Source of the DNA: Paralichthys olivaceus
Lineage: Eukaryota; Chordata; Actinopteri; Pleuronectiformes; Paralichthyidae
DNA: 64,000 nt
Direction: 5' to 3'
Assembly (NCBI RefSeq): GCF_024713975.1
Contig: NC_091094.1
Coordinates: forward strand, 15,161,001-15,225,000
The position numbers and the translations under genes were made by a program. Below are positions 13,277 to 24,515 of this stretch, piece by piece. The notes beneath the pieces were generated by a model. That model saw only the letters and a list, made by a program, of their open reading frames with translations, was not told the origin of the DNA and searched no databases. Every line of letters starts with the position of its first letter. The first letter of the stretch is position 1.

Positions 13277-16200
13277 TCAGATGTAAATACTTTCAAGCTC
13301 TCGCAGGCAGTTGATCCAGTCAGAGGGCATCTGATGGTAGGACATTTTGTTTCCGTCCAATCGCAGGATCTTCATCCTGGAGTAGGACACAGGTCCCACC
13401 TCTCTGCAGAAACTGGTTATGTTGAACTCTGTGATGAACAGATGGGAAACAGACCACATTTTATCAGAAGAGACCCATAATTTAACCAAATAACAGCCAT
13501 CTGCTTATCACTGTCTTTTCAAATCATTGTTGATACTAATCCAGTATTGAGAGCTTTTATTAACATCATATAATATGTGCTCAACACATCTATATGCTTA
13601 AGGTGAATCCCTTCAATTACATTTCTTACATGTGCAGTCTGTGAATGACCCTTTTCCTCTCAGAGAGTCTGCATTTACCATAAGATCTCTCGCAGGTGGA
13701 AGCAGAGGCAGATTGAAACCACAAGACCCTCCTCTGCTCTCTTACTTTGTTTCAGTTGTGAGTGTTTCTCGGCTCAGACTGAAGGCCTTGGAACAGGAAC
13801 GGGTCTAGAGCTGTGAGACTGCTAGATAGACGATGAGGTGTGTGTTTTTGTGGTACACTGCGGTATAAAAAACCCTTTGCAACTTTGCCAGAGTGCGTGA
13901 GCCAAAACTGTGCAGAAGGTCATCACCGCTGAATGGTTGTGTGTGAGTCAAGATCAATATGTGGCTCCTGGCTATAAGGCTGCTGCAATGTGAAACGATT
14001 CCTACCTGTCAAAATTGGGACAGAATGGCGGGGAGCAGATAGAGACGGAGCAGAAGGGAGACTGAAGAGGGGAACAGCATGTGCTTCTGGCTCATCTGGC
14101 ACGCTCCCCTCTGAATCCTTTACAGATGTTTTCATACCACTCTCCTCGCTACTTTCCCCCAATCCAAACACCCAATATTCCCTCCCCTCTTATCTCCTCC
14201 ACCCTCTTTTCACTTTCTTTCCAGTCTATGTCTCCCTCCCAACTTGAGTCCCTCCCTCCCCTCATTCACGCCCTTCATCTGTCTCTTTCCCGCCTTGCCT
14301 GCCAGCTGCCCAGCCAATCCTGAGTCCACATTGAGTGAAGAGCTGTGGTGGAGGAGGCTGAAGCTATTCTGGTTTCTTCACAGTTTCAGTCACATTTTCC
14401 ATATTTCTCCTTCCCCCTTGCTGCAGTGTTTAGGTGTCTGACCTTCAGAGGTGGTCACACACATACCTCAATAATACTGCAATTGAAAAATGCATGAAAG
14501 TGCACAAGTGTGGGACATTTGAAGTCAGTCTCTATAAAGTGTGAAAGGAGAATGTGTTTGCATGCATATTTCCTTTATGTATGTGTGCACCTCACCTTGT
14601 ATTTCATTGGCCTCCAGGTAGAGGTACTGTAGGCTGGAGGGAACTGTAGGAATGGTTGTTAGTTTGTTGTAAGAAAGGTCCAATTCCACCAAGCTGGAGA
14701 GCTTGAAGACCCACGGGTGGACACCACTACTCTGCAAACCACAGTGACTTAAACGCAGGTACTTAAGCTTTAGGAGCCCGGTGAAACTTCCCTTATCCAG
14801 CCCAGATAAAGAGTTATTGGACAGATAGAGCTGCTGGATGGACGAAGGAATATGTCTTGGGATGGTTGAGAACAAATTTTCACTGAGGTGTAACAGATTC
14901 AGACTGATCAGACCTGCAACAAAGCAGAAGATAAAAACAATTAAACATGCACAAATATATACTGGTAAATATATGTGACAGACAGAATTAGGGTTAACAA
15001 TCTGTTCAGAGCGGTAACAAGGCCTAAAAATCTGGGATGTGTAAAAAATCCATACACTGCAGTCCTATTAAATGTAAGAAGTTTAATTGAAATATAGTCT
15101 TGACCTGTGTCCAAGCAGCAAACTGCAGCTGTAGCTTAGCCTGGAAGAAATTAGTTTTTTACAGGCCTTAAATGGTATTTTTATTGTCTTAATGTTCATT
15201 TATAGATCAGTTTTACACTTTGGAAGATTAAAATGAAATTGAGGACAGAATGTAAGACTTTATGATGCTGACTGACATAACTCACTGTTGAATTACACAA
15301 CCCCTTTACTCCTGTCACCCCAAAGGCTATAAAACCTATGTAAAATGTAAAACAACAAATTGTCAGAGCTGGTTACTATGAAGGGGATTAAAGTCAATTT
15401 TAAAAGATCAAGAAAATAGCTCTTTTGGTCTCTGTGGATGCTGTTAAAATCTTTCATTGAATTCCACTTGGAAGATTGTACGTGTGTTGTGTATGACAGT
15501 TGTTTGTACTTTGTTTATTGTAGTAATATTCCTTTGACGCCCTCTTGGCCGGGCTCTTGAGTAAGAGATTTTAATCCCAACTAGACTTTGGCCTAGATAA
15601 GAATAACATAAATATGCCACTGGTCCAAGTCATTGAAATAGTTTATATTAAAATCATATCTGACTGCTGCATTTTTTGGAGGTAAAAGACAGCAGCACAA
15701 AGCTGTGTCATACCTGCTTACTTTTATCAAGTGTACAGGGGTATATGTGATGCATGTTTAGAGAGGAAATGACACATTCCACTACCTCTAAGGTCTCCCT
15801 CTGTGATGGTTTGCAGTCTGTTTCCCTGCAGCAGCAGCAACGTCAGGTTCTGCAGTTTCTGGAAAGCTCCGGGGCTGATACTGCTGATTTGGTTGTGAGC
15901 CAGGCGCAGCTGCCTGAGTCCTGCTGGTAGAACGTCGGGCACTGAAGTCAGGTGGTTGTGGTTGGCAAAAAAGTAGCACAGCTGGGTCTGGTTCTGCAGG
16001 GCGTCCAGCGTGTCACTCGTCAGCAAGTTGTGGTCCAAGATGAGCCAGCGGAGCTCGGTAATGTTGACCAGTACAGAGGAGGAAAGGGACAAGATGTTGT
16101 TGTGCTGCCAAAAGAAAAAACATTACATGATGGATTTCCTCACTTCCACATGAACTAGGACATAGAGGAGATTGTTCACTGTGAAGTCTCTACAGTATGA

Positions 16201-16592
16201 ACAGGAAATTGAAAACTACTTTGGGTTAGTGGCAGACCATTGTAAAGATAAAACATGCTTGGTGGCTCATTCAGTCTTTTTCTTACCTGTAGAAAAAGGT
16301 ACTGAGTTGTGTCCGGCAGGCCGTCAGGGATGTCTGCCTGGCCTCTGTGGTCACAGTAGATCGCTGTGGGCCACTGGATGGGGCAGTCACACTGTTGAGG
16401 GCAGGTCTGCGGGTTGTTAGCTCGGAACCAGGCTGGGTCCATCCTCCCCTGCAGGCTCAGCACACTGGGCTCACCCAGCAGGCGGTCAATCCACAGAGGA
16501 ACACCTCCGTAGTCCGTGTCGGCGACAACAGTGGCCGAGGCAGAGTGAGAAACACACAGTAGCACCAACACAGCACAAAAGAAGAGAGCCAT
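13277..16592 (-). CDS. Class II small leucine-rich proteoglycan, lumican/fibromodulin-like
   Basis: This is a secreted matrix protein of about 364 residues, of the kind that binds collagen fibrils. Coding exons on the minus strand are 16592-16287, 16104-15786, 14913-14596 and 13428-13277; phases agree throughout. The start has a signal peptide ending about residue 20 (SHSASA). The class II N-terminal cysteine cluster CPQQCDCPIQWPTAIYC fits CX3CXCX9C, then come about ten LRRs. The C-terminal cap starts EFNITSFC and has RLDGN and a final cysteine. The last two LRRs and the cap resemble lumican most (SLVELDLSYNKL, VSYSRMKILRLDGN). It lies head-to-head with fibromodulin, about 8 kb away. An acceptor-like TTTGTAG at about 16615 suggests a 5' UTR exon upstream. 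Class II SLRP genes, as I know them, encode almost all LRRs in one exon; here two extra introns split it. PRELP/keratocan is unlikely because their C-terminal cap is different. Confidence 0.9.
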
Positions 16593-17922
16593 GGAGACAG
16601 CTGGGTAGAAATCCTACAAATTAAACAGGAAAATAAAAGTGTTAAACAGGCAGATTTTATGTATAAATATCAGATCATGACTATAACCCTGGGAATGTTT
16701 TAAAATGTCTTCTGTGGTTATTCTGAGACAATTACTTCAATGATATCACATGGAAGTCTCAACTTGGGCGTGGGTTCAGACTGTGATGTGGTATTCACCT
16801 GCCAGAGAGAGTTGACTGCAACAAGTTATGGAAAGTTCAGAAAAGAGAACTTTTGGAGCTTGACCCAACTGCATAATTGTTGGCCATTAACTTTTAACTA
16901 TGCTTGTACCATGGTCCCAGAAATAGCAACACTGGTCTGCCTGATGGTTTAGTCAATCTATCACTTTGCTCAGGACTAAAATATCTGGGTTTCAGTCTGA
17001 GGTCAAGCAATGTTACCTTTTTATTGCAGCCCCTTTTGTTATGTCAATAATTCGTAATTAAATTGAAATTGTGCATCACTGTCTGAAATGCAGCAAAAGT
17101 TGATAAAGGTTTGCATACATTTGTTTCAGCGATGACGCCTCTGTGTTTGAGTTTGAGAAGGGAGACTGTCTTCCCTGCATGCACAGCTGTCGGTGGTTAC
17201 TGTGATACCCTCAGAGCAGGTATGCACAAAAGCAAACACACAAAAACACACACCAAGACTCTCATTTAGAAAGAGTTGCATCATTAGGATGTTTGATGAG
17301 CAAGTCTGTACAGTCTTACAGTACAGCACATGCTCCCAAGGCTTCCAAGACATTAGCTGAGTTATGCAATAACATCTCGTCAGAGCAGCTGTAATCAAAC
17401 GGACACGTTAGAGCTCTCAGCATTTCCAGTTGTGCCAGTTTTCCAGTTTTTGCAGACAAGAAACAAACAGACACGTACCTGTAATCAGCAGTTGCAGAGC
17501 AGAGACAGGTTGCCTTGAATTTCCAATGAAATTATGATATAGTTTGTTAATGTGGCTGCAAGTTTGTGTGTGTGTGTGTCTGTGTGTTTGTGTGTGCACT
17601 AACGTGTCTGTGTGTTTTCAAGCGAGGATATGTGTTTTTGCCTTTCTTTAAACGCTGCCCACATCCCAGACCTCCTCCATAATCTTCGCTCACTTGCTTC
17701 TTCCTTTTCCCTTCTCTCATCCCTTGGTAACAGTTGAACCCTCGTGTTGGTGAAACATGTTTGCTTTTGTAATGGAGATGGAAAAAGAAAATACACAGAA
17801 AGACGGATGAGGGGCGAAGAAGAAGGAAGAGAAGAGGACAGAAATGAAATGAGGGCAACAGATCAGTTTGGATTCTGATGCTGCAGAGCTAAGATGACAA
17901 CATTTGATCAGCATTCAAGTAT

Positions 17923-17927
<5 letters not shown>

Positions 17928-17955
<28 letters not shown>

Positions 17956-18237
17956 TGTCTGTGTCTGTGTGTGTGTGTGTGAGACTGGTTCTAGATGTGG
18001 AGACATTCAAGCCACAAAGTACCTGGGGAGCCAAAGAGACCATTCTGTGCATGTGTGTGTGTCTACGTAACTCTGTGGCCATCTGTGTGTGTTTGCTTGT
18101 GTGCGTGCATGCATGTGTATGTACGTGTGTATCTCTGAAATAAAATGTGTCTGTGTCTGCATGCATGCGTGTGTGTGTGTGTGTGTGCATGAGCGTGTAT
18201 GCATTAGTGTCTGTATGTGTGTGTGTGTGTGTGTGTG
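17928..18237. repeat. Cryptic GT-rich simple-sequence region
   Basis: Three nearly pure (GT)n blocks, at about 17928-17954, 18170-18187 and 18217-18236, are joined by degenerate GT/CT/CATG-rich sequence. Open frames here in both directions are translations of the repeat (Val/Cys or His/Thr). Confidence 0.85.
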
Positions 18238-18784
18238 AAGGAACTTCTTGCAAGCATCTGAGCACAGCAGAGGAAAGCGATTCCAGATTCCGCTCCCCTC
18301 AAATAGGACAAGTTGCTGTGAGAAGCAAGATATAGTAAAATAGTAACAAAGAGGCAGAGAAGTCCTGATCTGTAAATGAAATGAGCGCCCTCTAGGGAAA
18401 ACAAACAGAACAACACCATCTACAGACCTCAGCTAAACTTAAAATAAGTGCCTGTCTATGATTTATTTGGGGTAAAAAAAGGTGATGAAGCATTTTTTGG
18501 AACCACAAACCTTGAAAAGAACGTGTTTTACTGTAAATACTACAGTGCTCTTTCAGTGTGTGTGTGGCAGAGGCTTCTGTGGTAGTTTAGTGTTAATTAA
18601 ACGTACAGTTAATGAATGGGCCGGCAATCAACAGGGCAATAAAAACAATGTGTGTGTGCAGTTCAGCTTCATGTGTCAGATACATCAACGACTAATTTTT
18701 CCAGGCTCATTGCTCATTTGTAATGAAAGAAAGAATTTCTACAAATGACCAACATATTATAACATTGCACCTATAAAAACACAT

Positions 18785-19065
18785 AGGTGGCATGGTGGTA
18801 AAGTGGTCAGCACTGCCACTTCACAGCGAGAAGGTTATGGTTAGAATCCTGGTTCTGCCGGGCCTAAATTGTGTGGACACCTGCAGGTTTTTCCCCTCTA
18901 CCACAGTCCAAAGTCTTGTAATGGTAAGGTGAACTGGACACTCTAAATTGACCATAAGTGTGAATGAGAGTGTTGGTATTCTGTATGTTGGCCCTGTGAC
19001 TCTCTGACCAGTGTAGTATCAGCTGGGATTGGCTAAATCCCCCCCCCCCCCCCTACCTCTATGCA
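18785..19065 (+). mobile_element. tRNA-headed dispersed repeat (SINE-like)
   Basis: The start reads like a tRNA promoter: an A-box-like TGGTAAAGTGG at 18796 and a B-box-like GGTTAGAATCC at 18839. The body then follows a dispersed teleost repeat I recognise, with a stretch like ACTCTAAATTGACCATAAGTGTGAATG. It ends at a run of about 15 cytosines (19039-19053). The copy is diverged and surely inactive. It directly abuts a MITE-like element. Confidence 0.65.
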
Positions 19066-19376
19066 ACCTCTAGTGTTGAAGTTGCATGTTGCAGCTGAAC
19101 ACCCCTCACCTCACCCTCTCCTTCCAAACATGAAAAAGAAGGTGTGGTAGCTTCAGTTGTCATAAAAACTCAAAAGGTGTTTAGTTTGTCCAGTCTGGAC
19201 TAATGTAAAAACACATGTCTTCCTCCATAGAGAGGGTCCCCTCGATGTAAATATAAAGTATATTATTGTAGTCATACAATTTAGATGAAACAAACTAAAC
19301 ATCATAAGGATCATTCTACATTCAATTTCTGCCAATAGATCCCTTTGATCTAAATCTTACACACTGGACCCTTAAA
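19066..19376 (+). mobile_element. MITE-like element, CAGTGTGTA-TIR family
   Basis: It is closely similar over about 300 bases to the copy at 37.08-37.41 kb. They share long runs around CACCCCTCACCTCACCCTCT and AAACTCAAAAGGTGTTTAG and the same end, CTAAATCTTACACACTGGACC. It has no open frame of note. The family is non-autonomous; the left terminus is degenerate. Confidence 0.75.
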
Positions 19377-20905
19377 GGATAAGTCGTTCAGATAATGGAT
19401 AATCTTGCTCTGGTTTCTCCTCTGAGACTAATCATGGAACCGATAATGATGTATGATTTCTTGTATTACGTGCTTGTTAATGATTCATCATCTATTCGCA
19501 GAAATTAAATTTTCCGACACAGTAGCTGCCCTGAGGTGGTTTCCTGTTCCTGGGAGCTGGGAACTCTTCAAATACTCTTGTGTCACCACAATGTTTCACT
19601 TGTTTCCACCTGCTCCAATGCTCTGAGTCACATGCACACCCTAAAAAATAAGTTTGGAGTCTTGCCACTGTCTTGAAGTGTAACATACTGGCAATGTGTT
19701 TTTAAAACCAGGTAACGTCTGTCTGAGAAAATTTGTTGCCTGAAGTTCAGTCTTCAGTTGATAAAACTGTGTCACCTTAACGTTCATTTAGTGGCTGTTC
19801 TAACGCTTTCAGTCATAATACATGATCTTCATGAGGAAATTGCCTTTACTGAGTTGTTGTAATGTTTATTCATTTTTTCTTCTTATCTGATATTTGTCCT
19901 CCAATATTACAAAAATACAGACGATGATGACGTCTTTTCCATTGTTTATAATTTTAATGATTTAAACAAATGAACTAAGCCAGTTTCTTCTTCTGCCTCT
20001 TGTTCTTCTTGGTATATTTTTCCATTCACCATCTGCTCCCTGTATTTCTTATGATTAACACTAGAGGGCTCTACTTCATCAATGATCAGCTGAAGATACA
20101 GGTTTAGCTAAACTAAGGTAAAGGTCTGCTTTTCTAAAGTTTACACAGCAATTAGATAAATATATCCATCTGTGAAATGGATTATTGTAAAGAAAAATTT
20201 AAATTCCACAGATAGGATGAAAATACATAAGTCTTAGGTGAGATATTTGTCTTTTCTAACCATATTCATTGTTACAGTATTACTGTTTTTTACTATTTCT
20301 ATGGCACCAAAGTCCTGACTCTGACAGAGAGTTTTGACTGTTACTATAGTTACCAGCATATCCCAGCATGGTGTTGAACTGGAGGTCTTCCAGTTGCTAG
20401 CATCTAGGTCACCAGCTTCAATGTATTATTACGATCTCCTTTTTTAAGTGTAGCTAAAGAGATGTAACATCAGCAACATCATAAATGTTGCCATGATGAC
20501 ACCCTTTATTAAATCCATAATTAACACTGTGGCCAATACCGATGCATACAAAGCAGCTGTTTTTGTCTGGCTGTGAAAAAGATGGGCAGCTTGATTTGGT
20601 GTAATCTTGAACATCTGTGAGAAATTGTATGTGTGTGTCTCTGTGTGTGTGCACGGACATCTGCTTTCTATCGCCTGGTTCATGCTGCCCCTCTGCCCTG
20701 AGGTACCATGGTTCAAATTACCTTAGGAAGCCAGATTGTTCAGGGAATACTAAGATCAGATCTGTGTGGATCCTCTTCTACATATCAATGTAATGTCAGG
20801 TAATCAAACAATCTCTGTATAAAATATAGTTGAGTGTATTTTCTCAACAAGACTATTTGTTGTCATGGATATGTGACAAACATTCAACATATTGGTTATT
20901 GCATC

Positions 20906-20940
20906 ACCTTGTGGGGACCCAATCCTGCTTCCCACAAGGT
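20906..20940. repeat. Perfect 10-bp inverted repeat
   Basis: ACCTTGTGGG (20906-20915) is followed 15 bases later by its exact reverse complement, CCCACAAGGT (20931-20940). The sequence looks like part of a common fish repeat rather than a gene-specific control element. Confidence 0.6.
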
Positions 20941-22084
20941 TAACCCTGACATTGTCAGGTCAAGACTTGTTTTATGGGTGATCATAGGGTAAAGATGGTG
21001 TTAGGCATGCAATGACTACATTGAAGTTCACAGTTATTGTTTGAGAAACTGATGTAAGTCAGAAAAGTAATGTCCTAAGTGAAAAAGCAATTTCCTGAAT
21101 GAAAAAACCCTCGGACATTCCTGTGAATAGTTTATGGCTGGAGTGAAAAGGGCTTCCTGCTCTGATCTTCTGATCCCTGCTCAGCGCTGCTCATGACCCA
21201 GACAGGAGACCGTGGGTCTGGAAGGGGATGGGGGATGGTCTTTTTTTTTGGCTACCCAGAGTCCACCTGGGCCTCTCACTTTGAAGTCCTAGTCAGCAGA
21301 AAATCAGCTTCCCATTTGTTCATGTTGTTTTATGTAGATATGTATCTTTACAGCAGAGTTAATCTACTTGCCTAACAGGTCTTTCATGTTGTGTTGCAAG
21401 ACGTAGTAACCTCATCAGGCTCATAAGGTTGCTGTTAGCCAGGAGTCAAAGGTCAGAGCTCATCCTGGTTCAGTTCATACATCAACAGCTTTTATGGAGA
21501 AATGAAGCCATGTTTAGAAATAAGTCCAATACTCATAAAAGAACATATAAAATAATGAACGTGGCTGGTGTGGTGTTTCACAGAGCTGGGCAGAGCAATG
21601 TCAGGTCTCCTCTGCTGCATCTGGTGTCCACAGATGCCTGCGGCTACATGAAAAATATAACACAGTTTCCTCATGATGCAGCTGCAGAAACCTGCAAAAG
21701 CCAAGAAATAGTCAAAGATATAAAACCACAATGTGCCGTTCATCATTTTCAATTTTTTGTGGATGTTAATAAAGACATAGCATGTATGGACATATTTAAA
21801 GGCCCTAGTATAGTTATAGTCGCTATGATTCTAGTATTAGCAGTAGAGAGGAGGGACACAAAGGGAGGAGTGTGGTGACTCAAAGTCACACCGTGATTGT
21901 AAGATTGTGTAAAATAGTTTGACAAACCAAGGGCGAAGCCTGCATGTCTACATGTGTCATAACAATTTTCCCAGTCTTACAATTACGGTCATCTCACCAC
22001 ATTGAAGTCATTTGTGGTAAGGTGTATGCTCATCCTTGTGTGCTGTAATATGTATATAAATACATTTCCTGGAACCATACATCA

Positions 22085-22270
22085 CCCACCACTTGAGGGT
22101 ATTTGTTCATCCTGAGGACCCTCTCCCAAACCCTTTGGCAAAAACATAAATAACTCTTACATAAATATTTACATCACAAACAGTTTAGTCTAGTCCAGTG
22201 TTGAAAAGGTGTCATTTGTCTTTGTTTTGTGAGGGTTTAGTCTCATACATTAGTGTTTCCAATTAAGGTT
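22085..22270 (+). repeat. Dispersed repeat, copy 1
   Basis: This segment resembles 23150-23365. Both contain a GAGGGTAT-type start, a TCATCCTGA block, an ACCCT block, CTTACATAAATA followed by TCACAAA-AGTTTA, and TCATACATTAG near the end. The copies are clearly diverged with small indels. The family is not identified. Confidence 0.6.
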
Positions 22271-23149
22271 GAATCTGTTGCAGAACCAGTTGTGCCCATT
22301 TACTCCTTTTAATTCCAACCTAAGTGTGTTGCATTTTTTTAAGTGAATAAGAGGATTTGAAGAAAACAAGAACAATTTTTGAAAGGAACTTTCTCTTGTT
22401 TTAGATTAAAAAGAAAGACACAAAGCTTGTAGCTCCTTTAACTTTTTTTCCTTTTAATCTTATCTACACTCTCTTACTGTGTCCTGACTTTTACTTCATA
22501 TTAAGTGGAGAGATACAAGAGTGATAATGATCTTTTCATCTGACTCTTGGTAAGAACAAGCCATGTTAACCAAAGGAAGCAACCAGTATAATGCTACCTT
22601 TCACACACAGAGGGAATATTTCATGTGTTGGATATTTGAATGCAAACTAACATCTTTGCTGTCACATCGTACACCTCGTCACATGATGAGAAGAAAAACA
22701 GAATTTGGTTTTGAAAGAGAAGAAGGGGAACAATAGTTTGAGGAGTCCATATCTAAAAGTGAGAGAAAACCCATGATTCAGTTGGAGCTGGTGTAGGAGA
22801 GAAGATGCGGGGGCAGGAAGAGGCCCACATTAAGCACACACACACACACAACATGAGAGTTTCACACATGTTTTCATTTAACCCTTTACAACATGGAAGG
22901 CTGATGGAGAGGAATGAGGAAAGTTGGATCCGCCCCCTTGGACAAATCCTTGTCAGGAAGTTTAAAAAAACAAATACTATAATAGGTTTGGTTATCATCT
23001 TTGGCAGCTTTATTATTGATAGGACAAAATGTTCTAAACCCATTTAATAACCATATGGTTAAAAAAAAGTTCCACTAAACCCACTTATGACCAGGTTTTG
23101 TACAAAATCTTGCACATGCACTTTTGGCAGTATAGATCCAGTTGTCTGA

Positions 23150-23365
23150 CTTCATTAAGGAGGGTATGTTTTCATCCTGATGGCTTCCTCCCGAACCCTC
23201 ATAGCAATAATATGATCATTCTTACATAAATACTTACTCACAAATAGTTTAACCTATTCCAGGATTGAAATGTTGTATAATTTGTTGTCTTAAAAATCAT
23301 GTCTGTCTCTAGATCTGTGTTTTATTTAAGTTAACATTGATGTCATACATTAGAGCTTCCATTAA
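23150..23365 (+). repeat. Dispersed repeat, copy 2
   Basis: The partner of the repeat at 22.1 kb, in the same orientation about 1.07 kb away. It carries a short extra stretch in the middle. No coding potential is seen. Confidence 0.6.
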
Positions 23366-23896
23366 GTTATTAAGTACACAGTAAAACACCTCTGAGGATT
23401 TTGTGCAATGGTCAGCATGTGGCATTGTTCACTTTATGGCCAGAAAGGATAACTAACATTTTAAAATAATTTTGTATTTTTTATCCAGTGAGCTTTGGCA
23501 CCAAAATCAAAGGTGCAAATAATGAGGAAAAGTATGCTTCAACTCAGAGGGGGTGAATATAATGCATGCAGATGGGAAAACCTCCCCTCACAGCCTCTGC
23601 ATCGCACATCCCTGGTATTGGTGGAGAAGTAGGTTCCAGACTGGGGGTGAGGGGTGTGGGGTGTGCTGGGCCGTGCCTGAATGAACAAAACGGGGTGCAG
23701 GAGGACGGATTATCGGGTGGAAGCAACCAACAGAAAAAGAATGGAGAGGGGTGGAGAGGGGGATGGCAGAAGGGGATAGAGAGCAGGGAGGGGATGAGAG
23801 GTATTTTTTGTTGAGTGATTGTCAGAGTCCCCTCCACTCCTGAGCTCACTTTGAGAGAGAGGGGGGACAAAGAGGGCCAGTCTACCCCTGATCAGG

Positions 23897-23899
<3 letters not shown>

Positions 23900-23965
<66 letters not shown>
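23900..23965. repeat. (GT)n dinucleotide microsatellite
   Basis: About 33 uninterrupted GT units some 550 bases upstream of the first fibromodulin coding exon. It may lie in the intron preceding that exon or in its upstream flank. Confidence 0.97.
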
Positions 23966-23968
<3 letters not shown>

Positions 23969-24515
23969 TATGTGTGTGACATGTGTCTGTCTGTCACTGC
24001 AATGTCTTTTCTGTGAAAACTCATAGGGGAAATATTAACACATGATGATAGAGATACATTTTGAGAGGCGCTTTTTCGTCTTCTGCAAAATCAGACGGTC
24101 ATTTTCCCACAATTCTGGGGCTACAGAGAGAAACTTTTATAAAGGTGGTATTCATGGTCTTTTCCTTTTTTTAACGTTTTCTCTCTGGATTAAGACCCTT
24201 AAGAATGTGCCTCTCTGCAGGCTGTTTCCAAAACAAGGCCAGTGCCTGCATTGCCCTGCTCGGATCCAAAGGTGTGAGACTGTGTGCTTTTACAGTTTAA
24301 TTCTTTGACTTTGTTGCTGAATGAACATTTTATTAATTCATTTTCCATGTACCTCTACATTATATAAGAGAATAACTTTGAAACAGAAACAACTTTTTTC
24401 CATCTCTTTATTCTAAACTGTTACAAAATAATTATGATTTGTGACTGTGACACTCTAAATGTTCTTGCCATTTCTGTCTTTATAGATTACATAAAGGTTC
24501 TGTGTGACTGCGACA

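Larger units (their letters stand above)
16593..24515. other. Spacer between the two head-to-head SLRP genes
   Basis: It should contain the promoters and 5' untranslated exons of both SLRP genes, but I cannot place them. No coding exon is convincing. It contains GT-rich cryptic repeats at 17.9-18.25 kb, a tRNA-headed repeat and MITE-like element at 18.8-19.4 kb, a small inverted repeat at 20.9 kb, a diverged repeat pair at 22.1 and 23.15 kb and a long (GT)n tract at 23.9 kb. Confidence 0.6.

Noticed and set aside
17915-18265. Long open frames on both strands in the GT-rich region
   Set aside because: Frames in both directions stay open because alternating GT/CA repeats lack stops; the peptides are His/Thr or Val/Cys runs.
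18785-18860. Possible functional tRNA gene from A-box and B-box-like motifs
   Set aside because: No clover-leaf can be formed and the downstream sequence follows a known dispersed repeat.
21429-21878. A 149-codon open frame in the SLRP spacer
   Set aside because: Longest in its area but of unremarkable composition, with no domain, splice context or similarity I recognise.
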